A program made the position numbers and the translations under genes. From NCBI GenBank assembly GCA_021229015.1, contig CM037782.1, positions 42,399,226 to 42,463,225 on the forward strand: DNA of 64,000 bases, written 5' to 3'. Below the pieces are notes generated by a model. The model was not told the DNA's origin. It saw only the letters and a list, made by a program, of their open reading frames with translations, and ran no database searches. Within the stretch, counting starts at the first letter, position 1. Every line of letters starts with the position of its first letter. This document shows positions 50,022 to 62,420 of this stretch, piece by piece. Source of the DNA: Solen grandis (Eukaryota; Mollusca; Bivalvia; Adapedonta; Solenidae).

Positions 50022-51072
50022 TTCTATTTATGATCATCTTGTACTTCTCATTCCTAGATGGTTTAGGATATCCACAGGACCTATCAGCAGGAATTATCTT
50101 TACTTATTAGCAAACAAATCTGACAAAGACTGAAGCCTTTTCTCAGAAAAATGTTATATCACAAAAAGAATTGTTTTCCTTTCTTCTCATTATTATTTTA
50201 TCATCCTTTTCTGGGAAAAGTACATATGAATGCTTATTTATAGCATTTCTGTAAAAAAAATTCCAGAAAGATAATTCTTTGAAATAAATATCTTTGACGT
50301 ACACACTGAAATGTTTTGAATTATTGTTTTTCTCTAAATCAACTCGCATTTACATTGCATGACAGGTAATATAATATTTGCATTCTCCATATCAGACAAT
50401 GGAACTTGTTTCCTAAAAAAAACAAAAAAAAACATCACAAAAAAGATTGTGTGTTCTTTTTCAACAAAGTCCTGGTTCAATCAATTATATCTTGCATGAA
50501 TTTTGGACTGCAGGAAGGTACAATAACACTGAACACTAAAAAGTGTTCATTTAACTTGACAGAACATTGGTTCCTGGCTCAAATATCTACAAAATGTGTG
50601 ACTGGGGATGCAGCTGTTTGTTCATGTGACACTATGTACTGCAATACAACTCCATTGGTTTCCGGCTTAAATATCTGACCCCTTGGTTTCATAAGACCAA
50701 AAGGTGTAGAAATTCATGATTCTTGCCTCGAATATCTAAAAATATGCACGATTCAGGAACCAGACTCCGTGCAATCTTCAACTGTGGTTATTTTACCTCA
50801 AACATATGCTGAAAAAGCAACATTTTTTTTCTGCCGCTTGTAATATATATACTATAATACTTTCATGTGGTAACAGGAAATGAGTGAATTATAATAATAA
50901 TTTTATATAAAAAGTAGAATAGCCAATAAGCTAAAAGTATTTTCCTTTTCTTTTTTAATAGGAAACCATAAGTATAATTTCTGTGGCTAGTCTAGCTACA
51001 ACCTGTGTCCAAATAATTTCAACATTTAGAAAGTTAGATTAACCAGCGTGGATATTGTTAATTAATTCACTT

Positions 51073-51270
51073 TAACCCTGGAAATGAGGATTTTGTAATT
51101 AAATTTGGTAAGGTTTAACTGTGGTTTTCTGCAGATCAGGCTTTATGTGATACCTATTGAGTGCGTCAAAATGAGTCTATATGAGGGAAAGGGTTATATA
51201 AATTATTTTCATCACAAGATTGGTGGCTAGTCTATTTAAAAGGTATTGATGTGGTGACACTTGACCTGCC
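51073..51270 (+). repeat. Duplicate copy 2, with internally deleted MITE
   Basis: Here the MITE has its left TTTAACCC end (51072-51079) fused directly to TGGAAATGAGGA, so the left third including the palindrome is deleted. The right end and the same ~74-base flank as copy 1 follow, at 51110-51270. The two copies are about 1.25 kb apart in the same orientation. Confidence 0.88.
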
Positions 51271-52697
51271 TGCATGTTCTTCTGATATCAAAAATATTTA
51301 AAAGGATCCTTCAGAATCTTTTGAAATAGTCCATATGTCTTTGGATTCACTAATATAGAAATATTACAGTTGAAAATATATCACTTAATATTCCCCATGC
51401 AATACTTGTAAAATAAATATACAAAACATTTCTTAAAAATATAAAATGTTTCTATGATTCAATGCAAAATTCTTTTGTGATAAGACAAAATAAGTTCATA
51501 TAAACAGAAAATATTCCATTTTAAGTGATATGGTCATAGCTATAGGTAAAATGATTGAAGACGAAAAAATACTTTTTTAATTGTACATACCGTAATTATG
51601 AAAAGGAAAAAGGCCAAAATCCTCAACTTGGGTCATGAAAACAGAAATACAAACTAAAACTGAGTATTGGCTTCAAGTTATCCTAATATCACACTTAAGT
51701 AAAACTATATGTCTTGTCTTAGAAAGAAATAAAAATGAAATTGTTAAACATATAAACTGTGACAATGATATGTGATGTACAATTATGATTAATAATGCAT
51801 ACTTACTATTTATTCCAGACATAAAAATGAAAGTTGCTCATTTAATTTTCTAGTGGTAGAGAGGATCGAAATATTTGCTAATAGTATATTTATAAAAAAA
51901 TACATGTATAGAATTAAAAATGTAAGTTTCAGGAAAAAGAAATCTTAATTTTTCCTAGGATTAAAGTTAAGTTAAAATGTAATAAAAAAACAAAAAAAAC
52001 TGGCTTTATCTAAGAACAACTAGGTTATGCCATGCACCGTTTAATACTGGCCATTGTCTGAAATTCTGTGCACTGAGTGGAAAAAAGTAGTAAAGCTAGG
52101 TCTATTGTGGTCAGTACTGAGGTATGTTACCAACAGAAGGCAAGGCTTGGTCCTCTACCCCTGCAGTAATGCCATCTCACGCTGTAGTTTTCTTTCCTTC
52201 AAGGTTTATCACTTTGAACAGGCTTAAAAGTGGCCCGCCACATCTCTACCATACTACAGAGTTGTGAACAGTATGAAACCTGATCAGCTGGCAAGCTGCT
52301 TGCAGTTAGATCTGGTTTTACACTTGTCACATAGTGATAATGCTTCAAAGAAAGCATGCCACAGTCGCTCAATGGGTGGGGTATCAGGAATCTTGAACAG
52401 TTTCTTTAGTAATACTGAGATCTGTGATCAACTAAATAAGCAAGTTTTTATTTTGCAAGTAGAGAAATACAGCATAATGCAGATAATTAAATACAAAGTC
52501 AAATTACTTGAACAAACTGTCTCTAGTTCACCCTACTGAACAGGCATGAGTGGTTTGAAACAGTTCTGTCATGTAAAACCTCCATGTTGTATTCATTGTT
52601 CAGCCCAGTAAACGGTTAACAATGTGAGATAGTCAACACATAAAAACAAAGAGAAATGTGAGGACCCAAAGTATTGGGCCTTTTTTGCCATGATGTA

Positions 52698-52711
52698 CAT
52701 ATATATATAAG

Positions 52712-52743
<32 letters not shown>
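52698..52743. repeat. (AT)n microsatellite
   Basis: Alternating AT with a short 'aagttc' interruption near 52711, located in the probable Eya 3' UTR or flank. Confidence 0.95.
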
Positions 52744-52748
<5 letters not shown>

Positions 52749-53870
52749 CTTTTTTTGTTATAAAAACAATGTAAATACAAACAAAATGGCACATCTTAAC
52801 AATACATAACAGTTTACAAAATTCCTCTTTACTGTACAATATAAATCCCGGGCACAGAACCAGTCCACACTGTATTAAAGGGTCCCTCTCTTTGGAGTTC
52901 CCTCTTATCAGTAAACCAGGACCCTGTACAGTAAACTCACAGAGTTTGAAGTACACCTGATCAGTACAGAAAGCGGCACACCCTATACTGGATACCTGGT
53001 GAGATTTTTTGCTCATTAAGAGAAATTTTGAGTGGCAATGTCCCGGGGAAAAAGAACCAGACCTGGTTCTAAACCATCCATTCTGGTCCTTCAACACACA
53101 CAAATATGGATACTGATGATGAGTTCAATTGAATATTAATGCTGAAACCACTGTCGACACACTCCTGGACATCTATCACTCTTCACAATCCAGGCTGGAA
53201 ACAACTCTATCACAGCAAAAGATAAAATTTCACCGCTGAGTGTCTGGTATAAGTTTGTGATTAAAACATTTTCTTACATCAATATTTGATTAGAACGTTC
53301 CTCATAATATCATAATTTCATCTCGTCACAATGACGTTCACTTCTTCTGAATTATTCAATCACAATACTAATGAAAGCCAAATCTTACGTCTTTGGCATA
53401 AATTAAAACACAAAACAACTCTTAAAACAACACAGAATAATCATGAGGGGAAAAAGTGTCTTGAACAAACATTTCAAGTAAAATAATGTAAAACATTTCT
53501 CAAGCAGTCAATTTCACTGAATGTTTCTTCTTAAAGCTGCAACAGTTGAAAATGATTTCTGAACAATTATCAGACAACAAGAATCTGTAAGTCAGCCTCA
53601 TATTTTAAGTTGTACACGTCATGACCTCCAACTCCATACTTGTCTCTACTGTTTCTCGGAGATATTTCATTGTCTTTTCACGCTCAAAACTCACCCGATG
53701 AATTTGTGTTTGACACCAACATGTGGATGCCCCAACATTCCAGTTGCTTCTGTCAGATTCTTACAAGTGGTATTAAACTGTTAAACCTGTGTTACTAAAT
53801 TTAGAAATGACATCATTTCTGCGAGAAGACACAAACATCCAGACTTTACAGGGGAGTGGGGATTGCGCCC

Positions 53871-54052
53871 CTAGAGGTAGTTCAGTTCAAGTGCATGATG
53901 TAGGGCGGCCATGTCGGAATGGTTAGAGATCCGCCAGAATGGCCAAGTCATTTGTTTAGCGGCCGCTTCTTCATCGCGTCCATCCCCAACCACAACGTAC
54001 GTACACTTTTTACCAAACCGTGACACGATGCGCTCAAAACAGGACTCCTTAC
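53871..54052 (-). CDS. Eya: Eyes absent (Eya): last coding exon
   Basis: Minus strand, with a CTGTACAG acceptor, then GT completing Gly with the previous exon, 59 codons and TAG at 53871-53873. The peptide begins [15 protein letters not shown], has the acidic motif [10 protein letters not shown] and ends [23 protein letters not shown]. This is the invariant end of the Eya domain. Eya proteins are transcriptional co-activators that bind Six homeodomain proteins and are also haloacid-dehalogenase-type protein tyrosine phosphatases. GDG-xEE is the C-terminal acidic motif of the HAD active site. The ending matches the usual [15 protein letters not shown] closely, with NYL replacing EYL. Confidence 0.97.
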
Positions 54053-54865
54053 CTGTACAGGGAGAAATCATTTATCTTTAGAATAATTGTTAAACAATAC
54101 AATATATATTGCATAAGTTATGTATACATTTTTTTTTTTTAAATCAAGATCAATACCACGTTGATCCAAATTACAGATAACCATAACAAAGTGCCAATAT
54201 AATCAGATTCAAAATAATACTTCAGTGTTTCATAGTATCTAGGCTGGGACCCAAAAATACACCATAATAATGGACCCTCTTTGTATTAAGGCAAATGTAA
54301 CACATTTGTAATAAGAGCCAAACTCGTTCCTCATCACAATAGTATTCAAATTGCTGGGACACCAGGTGACACTGATATATAACCAAATTTATTTTAAAGA
54401 AGAAAATGTTCTCTAAGTTGACAGATTATTTGTCTATTTTTTTTTCTTTTTCAGAAACAGACATACAGTATTTGAAAATCACTTTTATAAATTTAACATT
54501 TCAATAGACTGACGCATCATTGCCTAATAAATTTTCTTTATATTAGTATCCAGAGATTGGGGGACCATCTGTTTTCAGCTACGGGTTTCATTCAATACAT
54601 ACTTTTGATATCCATATTTATAATAATGATTTCTTCCAGTATCAGAGTAGGTAAGGGAAATTATACAGTCATCGTTATAAGGCCAGATGCATTATAACTA
54701 TACTTTTTTCTCTTTCCTCAAACTTCCAACCAAATCATTGTGTAATTCTTGAAAATTTTGGCTCTATTTTCAATTCGATTAAAAAAAAAAATTGTTATAT
54801 TTTCATACCCTACCTTAAAAAATATCAGTAATATCCATGGAGAAGGATATGACAAGGTAACTTAC
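54053..54865 (-). other. Eya intron (last)
   Basis: 813 bases, GT-AG, AT-rich. No repeat family from elsewhere in the window is recognised. Confidence 0.9.
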
Positions 54866-54987
54866 CAATTTTTGTGGCGCTGTATATATTTTCTATAGAG
54901 AAGACACCCCCAAGTCCATACAGCAGGGTTTTGGCGAGGGCAGGCACAAGCTGTGTAGTAGTGACTAGTACATTGACACAGTTGGGT
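54866..54987 (-). CDS. Eya: Eya coding exon (second from the end)
   Basis: Minus strand, 122 bp, with a GTTTCAG acceptor and a GTAAGT donor. A completes Arg from the previous exon, and the trailing G starts the Gly of the next. It encodes [19 protein letters not shown], then [20 protein letters not shown] and I. The SATKIGKE junction contains the lysine that serves as the HAD motif III residue in Eya; this role is known from the family. The frame agrees exactly with both neighbours. Confidence 0.97.
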
Positions 54988-55615
54988 CTGAAACGCACAT
55001 CCAAAACACCTCTCATTAGTGTCAAACTTCCAGGTGGGCTGCCATTGACGCAGCCCTACATCCACAACTTGTTACTTTTCGTAATTATAAATCTGAGGTA
55101 ATTGCAGCATGTTTTTATCTGAGAGGAAGCCTAATTTGCCATCTCTAATCAGCTTCAAGGAATTAATTACGAACATAACATGGAAATTTTGCTCATTTGT
55201 TGGCCAGTATTTGCTAAAAATTAACAAATTGAAGCTCATCATACCAACGAGAGTACAGTTCCTCATTACATTAATTGACACAGAAAACATCATTATCAAA
55301 AACAAGCAAACAAATTTGCCATTAGCAACAACAGGCCTTCTCCCGAATTAATTAATATTATTTCTTGACAGATAATAGAAATAAAGCTTGTGCATTTACC
55401 AAAATAAACCTGAATAAAAAACTGTCAAGCTACAATGAAAAATTTCGGCATTAAAATGTAAATAAGGATAAACATGACATGAAAAAAAAATCCAGGTAAA
55501 TGAGATGGTAAAGTTGATAAATCAAGGTATAAAAAAAAAAATATGCAGGTACCAGTATCTTATTGAATGAATTTTGGCCTTAGTATTACAAAATTTAAGT
55601 GCAATTCTAAATTAC
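54988..55615 (-). other. Eya intron
   Basis: 628 bases, GT-AG. Overlapping open frames on both strands at 55072-55351 are chance. Confidence 0.9.
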
Positions 55616-55730
55616 CTGGAATTAATGATTGTGAGAGATTTGAGAGCCAGTGTGAGCCAGTTATCGGTCAGATTCTCGATCTCCTGCCTCAGCTGCACCC
55701 ACTGGTCACGTTTCTGTGGCCCAATCACAC
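55616..55730 (-). CDS. Eya: Eya coding exon (third from the end)
   Basis: Minus strand, 115 bp, with a GTTGCAG acceptor and a GTAATT donor. It starts with GT finishing a Gly, then [20 protein letters not shown] and [17 protein letters not shown], and ends with AG of a split Arg. This is the helical part of the Eya domain after the NVGG motif. It is the most variable of the five exons but is still easily recognised by the ALTDSWL-like TDNWLTLAL block. Confidence 0.96.
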
Positions 55731-56615
55731 CTGCAACACAAGGACATTTCCTTGATTAGCCCTTTACCTCATGAATATTCACATACAAGTTTATGACATG
55801 ACAAATTTAAATTTTCTGATCTATACAAGACAATGGATTTTTCTTTGCTGTGTTGACAGTGTAGGATTGGTCTGCTCTGTTTGCCAAGGTACCAAAACTT
55901 GTCTGTATGACGTAACATTGGGAACATTGCAAACCTAATTAATCCTTCCTGTTTCTTTGAACACTCCCTTTACAATCATTATTTTGTAAATTAAAAACTC
56001 TGTTTTTCTTAACCTTTATTCCTTTAATTATATTTTTTTGCTTTTCATTTTCTTTACACATCATGGTGACTGATACTTTATTTAAATGATATTTTTCATC
56101 TCTGTATAATATATATAATACTAATATCTTTCAATGATACTAACACCTTACAGAGCATTAACTTACTTGTATTTAACACTGTTTTTGATGAATATCATGC
56201 AATAAAGGAAGGACTTGAGGAAAAGGGATCAAAACATCAATAATCTTTTAATATCATTTGACTTTTTTAGCAACAGGTATCTCAATATAATGTGCTACAT
56301 GACATCTCTGAAATTTCTGAAACGTATGATCCAAAAACAAATTGTGTACACTTTTATACTGATATCTGATTCAAAGGATTGTCTCAATTTCATGATACCA
56401 TGCAGAAGGTAATGAAATAGCTTCCAGTACCTCAATCAAACCATAAAAATTTCCCTTAACTTCCAAAATTGAAGTCCCGACATATTTTTACCCTTGATAC
56501 ATGAAAGCTACTTTAAGACTAATCTAAGCAACACTGTAATGTAAAATCATCCTTCAGATGGTAAACAGTTAAATTAACATTGGTAAAGACAAATTTCTCT
56601 GGCCTGCACTCATAC
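55731..56615 (-). other. Eya intron with a dispersed repeat
   Basis: 885 bases, GT-AG. 55758-55915 matches the TACCTCAT / CTGATCAG-type repeat in the orientation opposite to that at 11869 ('tttacctcatgaatattcaca', 'caatggatttttctttgctgtg', 'ggtctgctctgtttgccaa'). Confidence 0.85.
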
Positions 56616-56776
56616 CTCCAACATTGGTTCTGTAGGTGTTGTAGAGCTCCTTTATTCTGCGGTACCTAAATGCTAGTTTCCTCATCCAGTCCACACCACC
56701 TCTCACCCCTGTTGCCAGGCACAGGTTGGCGTTTGTAGCTGCTTGGCGGAAGCCATCAGCAGCAAAATTATATGTA
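56616..56776 (-). CDS. Eya: Eya coding exon (fourth from the end)
   Basis: Minus strand, 161 bp, with a T-rich TTTTTTTAG acceptor and a GTATGAG donor. It encodes [20 protein letters not shown], then [20 protein letters not shown] and [13 protein letters not shown]. This is one of the most conserved parts of the Eya domain; the [20 protein letters not shown] run is nearly invariant in animals. The first base completes a Ser, and the last G begins the Gly of the next exon. Confidence 0.98.
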
Positions 56777-58033
56777 CTAAAAAAATAAAAAGGACTGTGT
56801 AATATTGTGTAAAATATATTATGCAAATTCATTAAAGTGCCAAATCTAGATGTTGCACTGAACTATGTTAAAACTTTATAACAATCAATTTAAGGGCAAT
56901 GAATTGTAAACTGTGATATATTGTATTATGTATTATAATGGGGTATGTAGATAGAAGCTCAATCCTTTTAAAATCTGACCACTTGTTAAAATATTAAATA
57001 ATTATCTTGATTAACTGACTTATAAATTTCTTAACATCAAAATATTTATGTATTGCAGCTTTTAAAATTTAGCAGAAATCTTCACCTAAAAACTGCTATG
57101 CTGCCATTGTACACTGCAAGTTTAGCTTAACATGGGGAAAATTTGACAGGATGAAAACATTTACAACTGAATTTATATCCAAACAAATGATAGACGGAAA
57201 CATCTTGGCTGTTGGCAATAAACATGTCTAATATCAGGAAATTTATTTTAACCGATACTTAAATTAAAAACATACTCTTAAATATTCCCAGAAAAAAATA
57301 TGGAGAAATAAACTAAAACGTAGTCATGCATAACCAACGTCAATATGGCCATCTCTATCATCTCAATTACCAACTCTTACATCAAAGCTGGTATAAATTT
57401 GATGGAAAGTTTGTAAAACCCTTTCAAAGTAGGATTAAAAACATAAACCAAGTGCAGGAAGAAAAGTTAGTACATGATGAATTGTGCTGCGAGACTATCT
57501 TGGCAACTTTAATGGCTTAAAGCCGGCTTGGCTGATAAGCCCAAACGAAGGGTCACATTTTTGTTCTTCAACATGATAAGCACATGTTGATTAAAGCCTT
57601 AAATCTGACAAGGCTATAAGTTATGAAATCATTTTGATAAAATAAAACTTAATGCCACAGATGCACTTGATTATGTTCTAGCCACATACTCTGGAATATT
57701 CAGAACATAATTCCAGAATATTTAGAACATTACTCAAGATTAATCAGAGCAGTCCCCCCCCCCCTTTGGATTTCTTTCTTGGCTTATCAGTGAAAAAAAT
57801 CCTAGGAGATAAAAAAAAGTAAATGAAAACATTAACAATTACACATGTACCTATAATACCATTAGTTATTTTATATTAACAAAATATTTTAATGTGAAAA
57901 TTATACCCAGGATCAATGATAAAAAGAAGCAGAATCAAAAAAAAGAAAGTAAATTTTGCAAGATACTGATAATATTTCAAAGGATGGTAATCAGGCAAGG
58001 AACCATATTCTTTCCTCTTTACCTGACACTTAC
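56777..58033 (-). other. Eya intron
   Basis: 1,257 bases, GT-AG. A poly-C run lies at 57756-57764. No other feature. Confidence 0.88.
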
Positions 58034-58092
58034 CTTAAATCTTGGCCATTGTCGTCTGATGAAACATCATCTATATGAACTTGATCACATTC
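58034..58092 (-). CDS. Eya: Eya coding exon (fifth from the end; first one seen in this window)
   Basis: Minus strand, 59 bp, with a CATTTCAG acceptor and a GTAAGTG donor. It starts in phase 0 and encodes [19 protein letters not shown] plus AG of a split Ser. This matches the Eya block that follows the catalytic DLDET region. The DxDxT nucleophile motif, the rest of the Eya domain and the N-terminal Pro/Ser/Thr-rich transactivation part are encoded further upstream, beyond 64000. With the four other exons this gives 212 continuous residues with no frame error, so the gene looks intact. It faces the ferlin gene 3' end to 3' end. Confidence 0.96.
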
Positions 58093-59411
58093 CTGAAATG
58101 AAAAAAAAAAGGAAACATGAAGAAAAAAAAAAGGATAAAAACAGCCAATATGGAATGTTCACCTACATAAATACTCACTAACAATTCAAATTTGATAAAG
58201 TGGAAGACTCATTCAGCTTCTTTTTTTTTTTCAAGGAATCCGACTCAAAACTTGCATGAGAGGAAGTATTCATGCAAACAGACTTCCTCAGTTTTCAACG
58301 TTTAATATGTCATCTCTCTCTAAGAGTCATATTAATGTCAAGAACCTTGACTTTTATTTCCTTTTCCTGTTTGCAATCAACACCTTTTCACCAGCAGTAT
58401 TTTTTGGCAGCTCTGTGCACACAATGAGTGATGTAGGTAGTTAAAACTCAATATGTATGCCTGATACAGAAAATAATTCTAACATCACTTTAGAAACATG
58501 CCGAAGAGTTCACATAACTGTCAAAAGACCTTTCATTTATTGGTCTATGCCCTCAAGGCATATTCCAGACACAAAAAATTCTATAGCCAAACTACACCAA
58601 ATTCTTATTCAAAAAGCAAAGTTATTTCAACTAAAAAAAATATTTTTCAATTTGAAGATGGGCCGATGCTGCAAACTGAAATTAAATAATTATGGACAAA
58701 ATATAGCAAAATATGCACTGAACAAAATATATCAATATGTTTTCAAATTTAAAATATCCTAAGTGAATGCGAACTGCATCCATTGTTTTAATATTTGATC
58801 TTTTTTATCATTTATTGTGAAAAGTATGGTAATAATTGATATTTCATATGTTTATGAATAAAATAGATACAATTTATAATATAATAAAAATATGGTGAGG
58901 TATGCCTTTCCATATAGAATGAGAAAAAAAATATGTGTAGATTATTAAGCTTCTCAGTGAATATGATCACAAGTGACAGCACAGAGGCTTGAAAACCAGT
59001 CTCTACTTCAGTAATGGGAACCAGACTAGGTTTGACATCACTTTTTCTCTCTCTTTCTCCTTGGTCAGGGTCTAACATTTGGCAGCTATTTCACACATTT
59101 TCCCATCATTTTTCAACAAGAGAAAGCTGTCTTGCTTCTTTTTTAAATCTCTCAGCAATTTGCACCCTGCATTAAGGGGTTTGTTTCCTTAGGCCTGTCA
59201 GGAGTGTTTTTCCCCCAAAGAACAACAATCTTTAGAAAAAGATTCTGAAAATAGCGATTAGTATTGTGACTTCAAATTTCAATAAATTGAAATAAAACCT
59301 TTTGTATCAAGTACGACTGACACTGAACTACTCTACATACAAACAACAAAAACAAATTGTTAGTTCTTGTCAAAATGATGACATTTTGCAGTGCATTACA
59401 TGATGTCATAA

Positions 59412-59451
<40 letters not shown>
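59412..59451. repeat. (CAT)n microsatellite
   Basis: Uninterrupted trinucleotide repeat of about 13 units inside the Eya intron. Confidence 0.97.
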
Positions 59452-59453
<2 letters not shown>

Positions 59454-61489
59454 ATTGATGATACTGTACTGTACCCTATACAGGAATGAAAAGCCATCAC
59501 ATAAATCTATATCAAGATGATCCCTAGCTGGGGCTCACTTGAACCCCAGCCCCAGTACACTCCAACTGGGAACAAAATGGGGCCACTGGTATACAGGTGG
59601 ACGGCCCCTGACAGACAACTCACGCTAACTAGACCTGACAGACAGTATTTCCTCTAGACTTGTGCTTGGAAATTTTCTCATAACTCTCAAGATTTATGAT
59701 TTTTAACTCACATTGAAAACATATGTTTTCAGTCTCAGCAGCGGGGGAGGGAGAGAGAATTGCCCACCTGCCCGTCCTTATCATATACATCTCTGTCAGG
59801 GACGGACATGATAGAACTGTTCCTTGTAACCCCACCCAACCTTGGTTGCCCGGGAGGCATGTGGGGTGGTCATGATACAACCTGTCCACTTGGCTGGGCA
59901 AGCCCCCTGCTGGACTCCCTGATTTATCACACAGTAACTCATGGACAACTAGGTAATGTCATCCATTATCACAATGTCTTAATCTTAAAATGTGCTTACT
60001 GGTGGTTATAATAATATCAGTTAAGATTGGATTTACTTTCATCATCTTCAGAAAAATACACACATGTAATGTTCTAATTTGCTGCTTAACATTAATTTTG
60101 TAAAATGACATGATTTAAAAGGATAACACAATCCAATGTCACACCATCAGTTTCAAAACACAAATGAAAATGATTTAGAATAATATAGCATATCATAAAA
60201 AAATAAGTTCAGAAATAATAATAATAGTAATATATAATAATGATAATAATTCCCTGATGGCACAATTTTGTGTCTTTTGATTCATGATTAAGATTTGTAA
60301 ACTTGTATGATTTATTGCTAATGATTTTTTATATTTGTAATTTTATAATTTTTAAAGTTATGCTATTCAAACAAGTATATAAATAATAAATATAAAAACG
60401 AAAAGATAAGTTAAAACTTTTAAATACTGCCTAGATAAACATAAACTTTCATCAAACATTTTTTTACACAGACTGAATAATGGCAAATTCTTCATACACA
60501 CACATTTTCCTATCTTAAAAAAAATCTAATATAAAATAAGAGATTATTGAAGCAGTATGTCTGTCACTTTGTGAAGATCTCCCCTTCAGTCAGCAGATAC
60601 ATGCAATCCTCTGTAACAGGTTGTATATATCAAGCCATTTTAATTCAGAACAACTGGGGAGGCAGCCTCCTTGTTACTTTAATTGGTGAAATTTATTGGC
60701 CCCAGCTGCGCCCTTCCATTGGGCTGACACTTCAATAAAACATCATGGAGGGGGAAATTAACATGTTTCTCTTGGATTAGTGCTTGACACGCAGCTAGTC
60801 CCCCAGAATTACCCCACTCCCTGTCCCTGTCCCCTGTAGTATCCCTGTGCAACTATGTTAGTGAAAACACTACTGTTCAATCAGCACCTATCCCCAGGAT
60901 TGGTAAAAACAATAAAACACTTCATGAAACTAATAAAAGTCTTTCTCTGTGATAACTATGTGGTTACTTTAACTACAACCTATGTGCCTCCAAATATTAT
61001 TTCTTAGCATATTACACTGAATAATATAAAATAAGTCTTTACAGATAATGGGAAAGCTAATAATATATTTATATTAAAACTGGGAGACAATTTTATATAT
61101 CAACTTGGAAAATCTACTTTAATCCCATTTAAAAAGCATCATGAGTTTTTACTTTTAACAAATCCATTCATAACTGTCTCCTACTTCGAGACATTAATAT
61201 GCCTGCCAAAAATTCTCCTATGAAAAATATACAGTCAATTCAAATAATTCAACCAAACCACTCTCAATTTAACATAATAATAGGAAGTATCTCAAATTTC
61301 CTGACATCTATTTTCACTTTTTTTTCTTTTTTTCAAAATTCCAATACAAAGATTTTCTCAAGTATTATTTCACTTGATTTAAATACAGTTCATCAAATTT
61401 GACAGTGTTTGTAAATAACCTGAATAATATTCCTAAAGATTGATTTGTAAATTTATCTAATCCTTCAAGTTTCCTGGATTAATAATGAA

Positions 61490-62420
61490 CTTCAGCAATG
61501 GATAGGAACACGCGGCCATTTTCTCAGTATATCATTTTCATCTCCAATAACTTAAAATAATTCACACCATTCCATTTTTTCCTCCATTTGTGCATGCTTT
61601 TTCACTGATGGAATTTGAGGAGACAAGAATAAATCTTATCTCAGGTCTCATTTGCATAATCTGGTCATAAATTAATAATAAAGAGTGATAGTGTATGAAT
61701 TATTGGGCTATAAATTGTGTGAACACTCTTCCAAATTATGACACCTTTGTCGTGCTTCTAATCTCCGTAGTAACAATCAGCTCAGCCATTGTACCGCAGT
61801 CTTGCGACAGGCACAAGTTACATTCAAATTCTTACAACAAAAAGAGAAAATCATAAACTGAAGGAGGCAAAAAATTGTGTCAAGTGCTTTACCATAAAAC
61901 ATTTTTAACTAAAATCATTATGTAAATTTCAGGAATATTGCATTCCTCAGGTCGCTCATTGTATAAATAAAACTAATTAAGGAACTATCAGATCTGAATT
62001 CCACTTTTTCTTATTACTATAATATTTCATGGCCTTCCTTTGCCTTTACATTTTAGATGTCTCCTTGATTTAAAATACAGCTTCCTAAAGCCAAATACAT
62101 ATAATAGTTTCCTAAATTTCAATTTCAGATCACAATGACAGACTTCAATGTTAAAGAGACTAGAAGAAAACTGGTGCTAGAACATGATATATTGAAGCAT
62201 TTAGTGTTCAAAGAGATAGCTCTGTTTTCCTCCTGTCTCCAAAGCCATGAATATTATCAGCGATGAGAATCTTCGCCAACTGATTGTGGCTGGATAAAGG
62301 GACATGTCAATTTGATATTTTCATATAATTTGGCGAAATCTCAGCCTCCGGCTCTTAATTTGCCTAAATAAACACGGGCAGCGTGGGTCCGACAATTCTT
62401 CAAAACACCAGCCAACACTG
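61490..62420. promoter_or_regulatory. Candidate intronic enhancer region of Eya
   Basis: Two repeat-free blocks. The first contains an exact octamer ATTTGCAT at 61650-61657, followed by TAAATTAATAATAA, a homeodomain-like AT core. The second (62240-62400) contains GACATGTCAATTTGATA and CTTAATTTGCC, plus an inverted pair TTCGCCAA (about 62272) and TTGGCGAA (about 62330). The call rests on composition, absence of repeats and location only; conservation was not tested. Confidence 0.3.

Larger units (their letters stand above)
47135..53870 (-). other. Eya 3' flank and probable 3' UTR
   Basis: This stretch lies downstream of the Eya stop codon on the minus strand. It is AT-rich and much poorer in dispersed repeats than the preceding 25 kb. 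AATAAA on the minus strand occurs at 52447-52452 and 47173-47178, among others, but I cannot pick the true cleavage site. Open frames (for example 49021-49425 plus, 52744-53103 minus) have no recognisable domain. Two MITE-derived duplicated blocks (49861-50021 and 51110-51270) and an (AT)n run at 52698-52743 lie inside. Confidence 0.5.
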
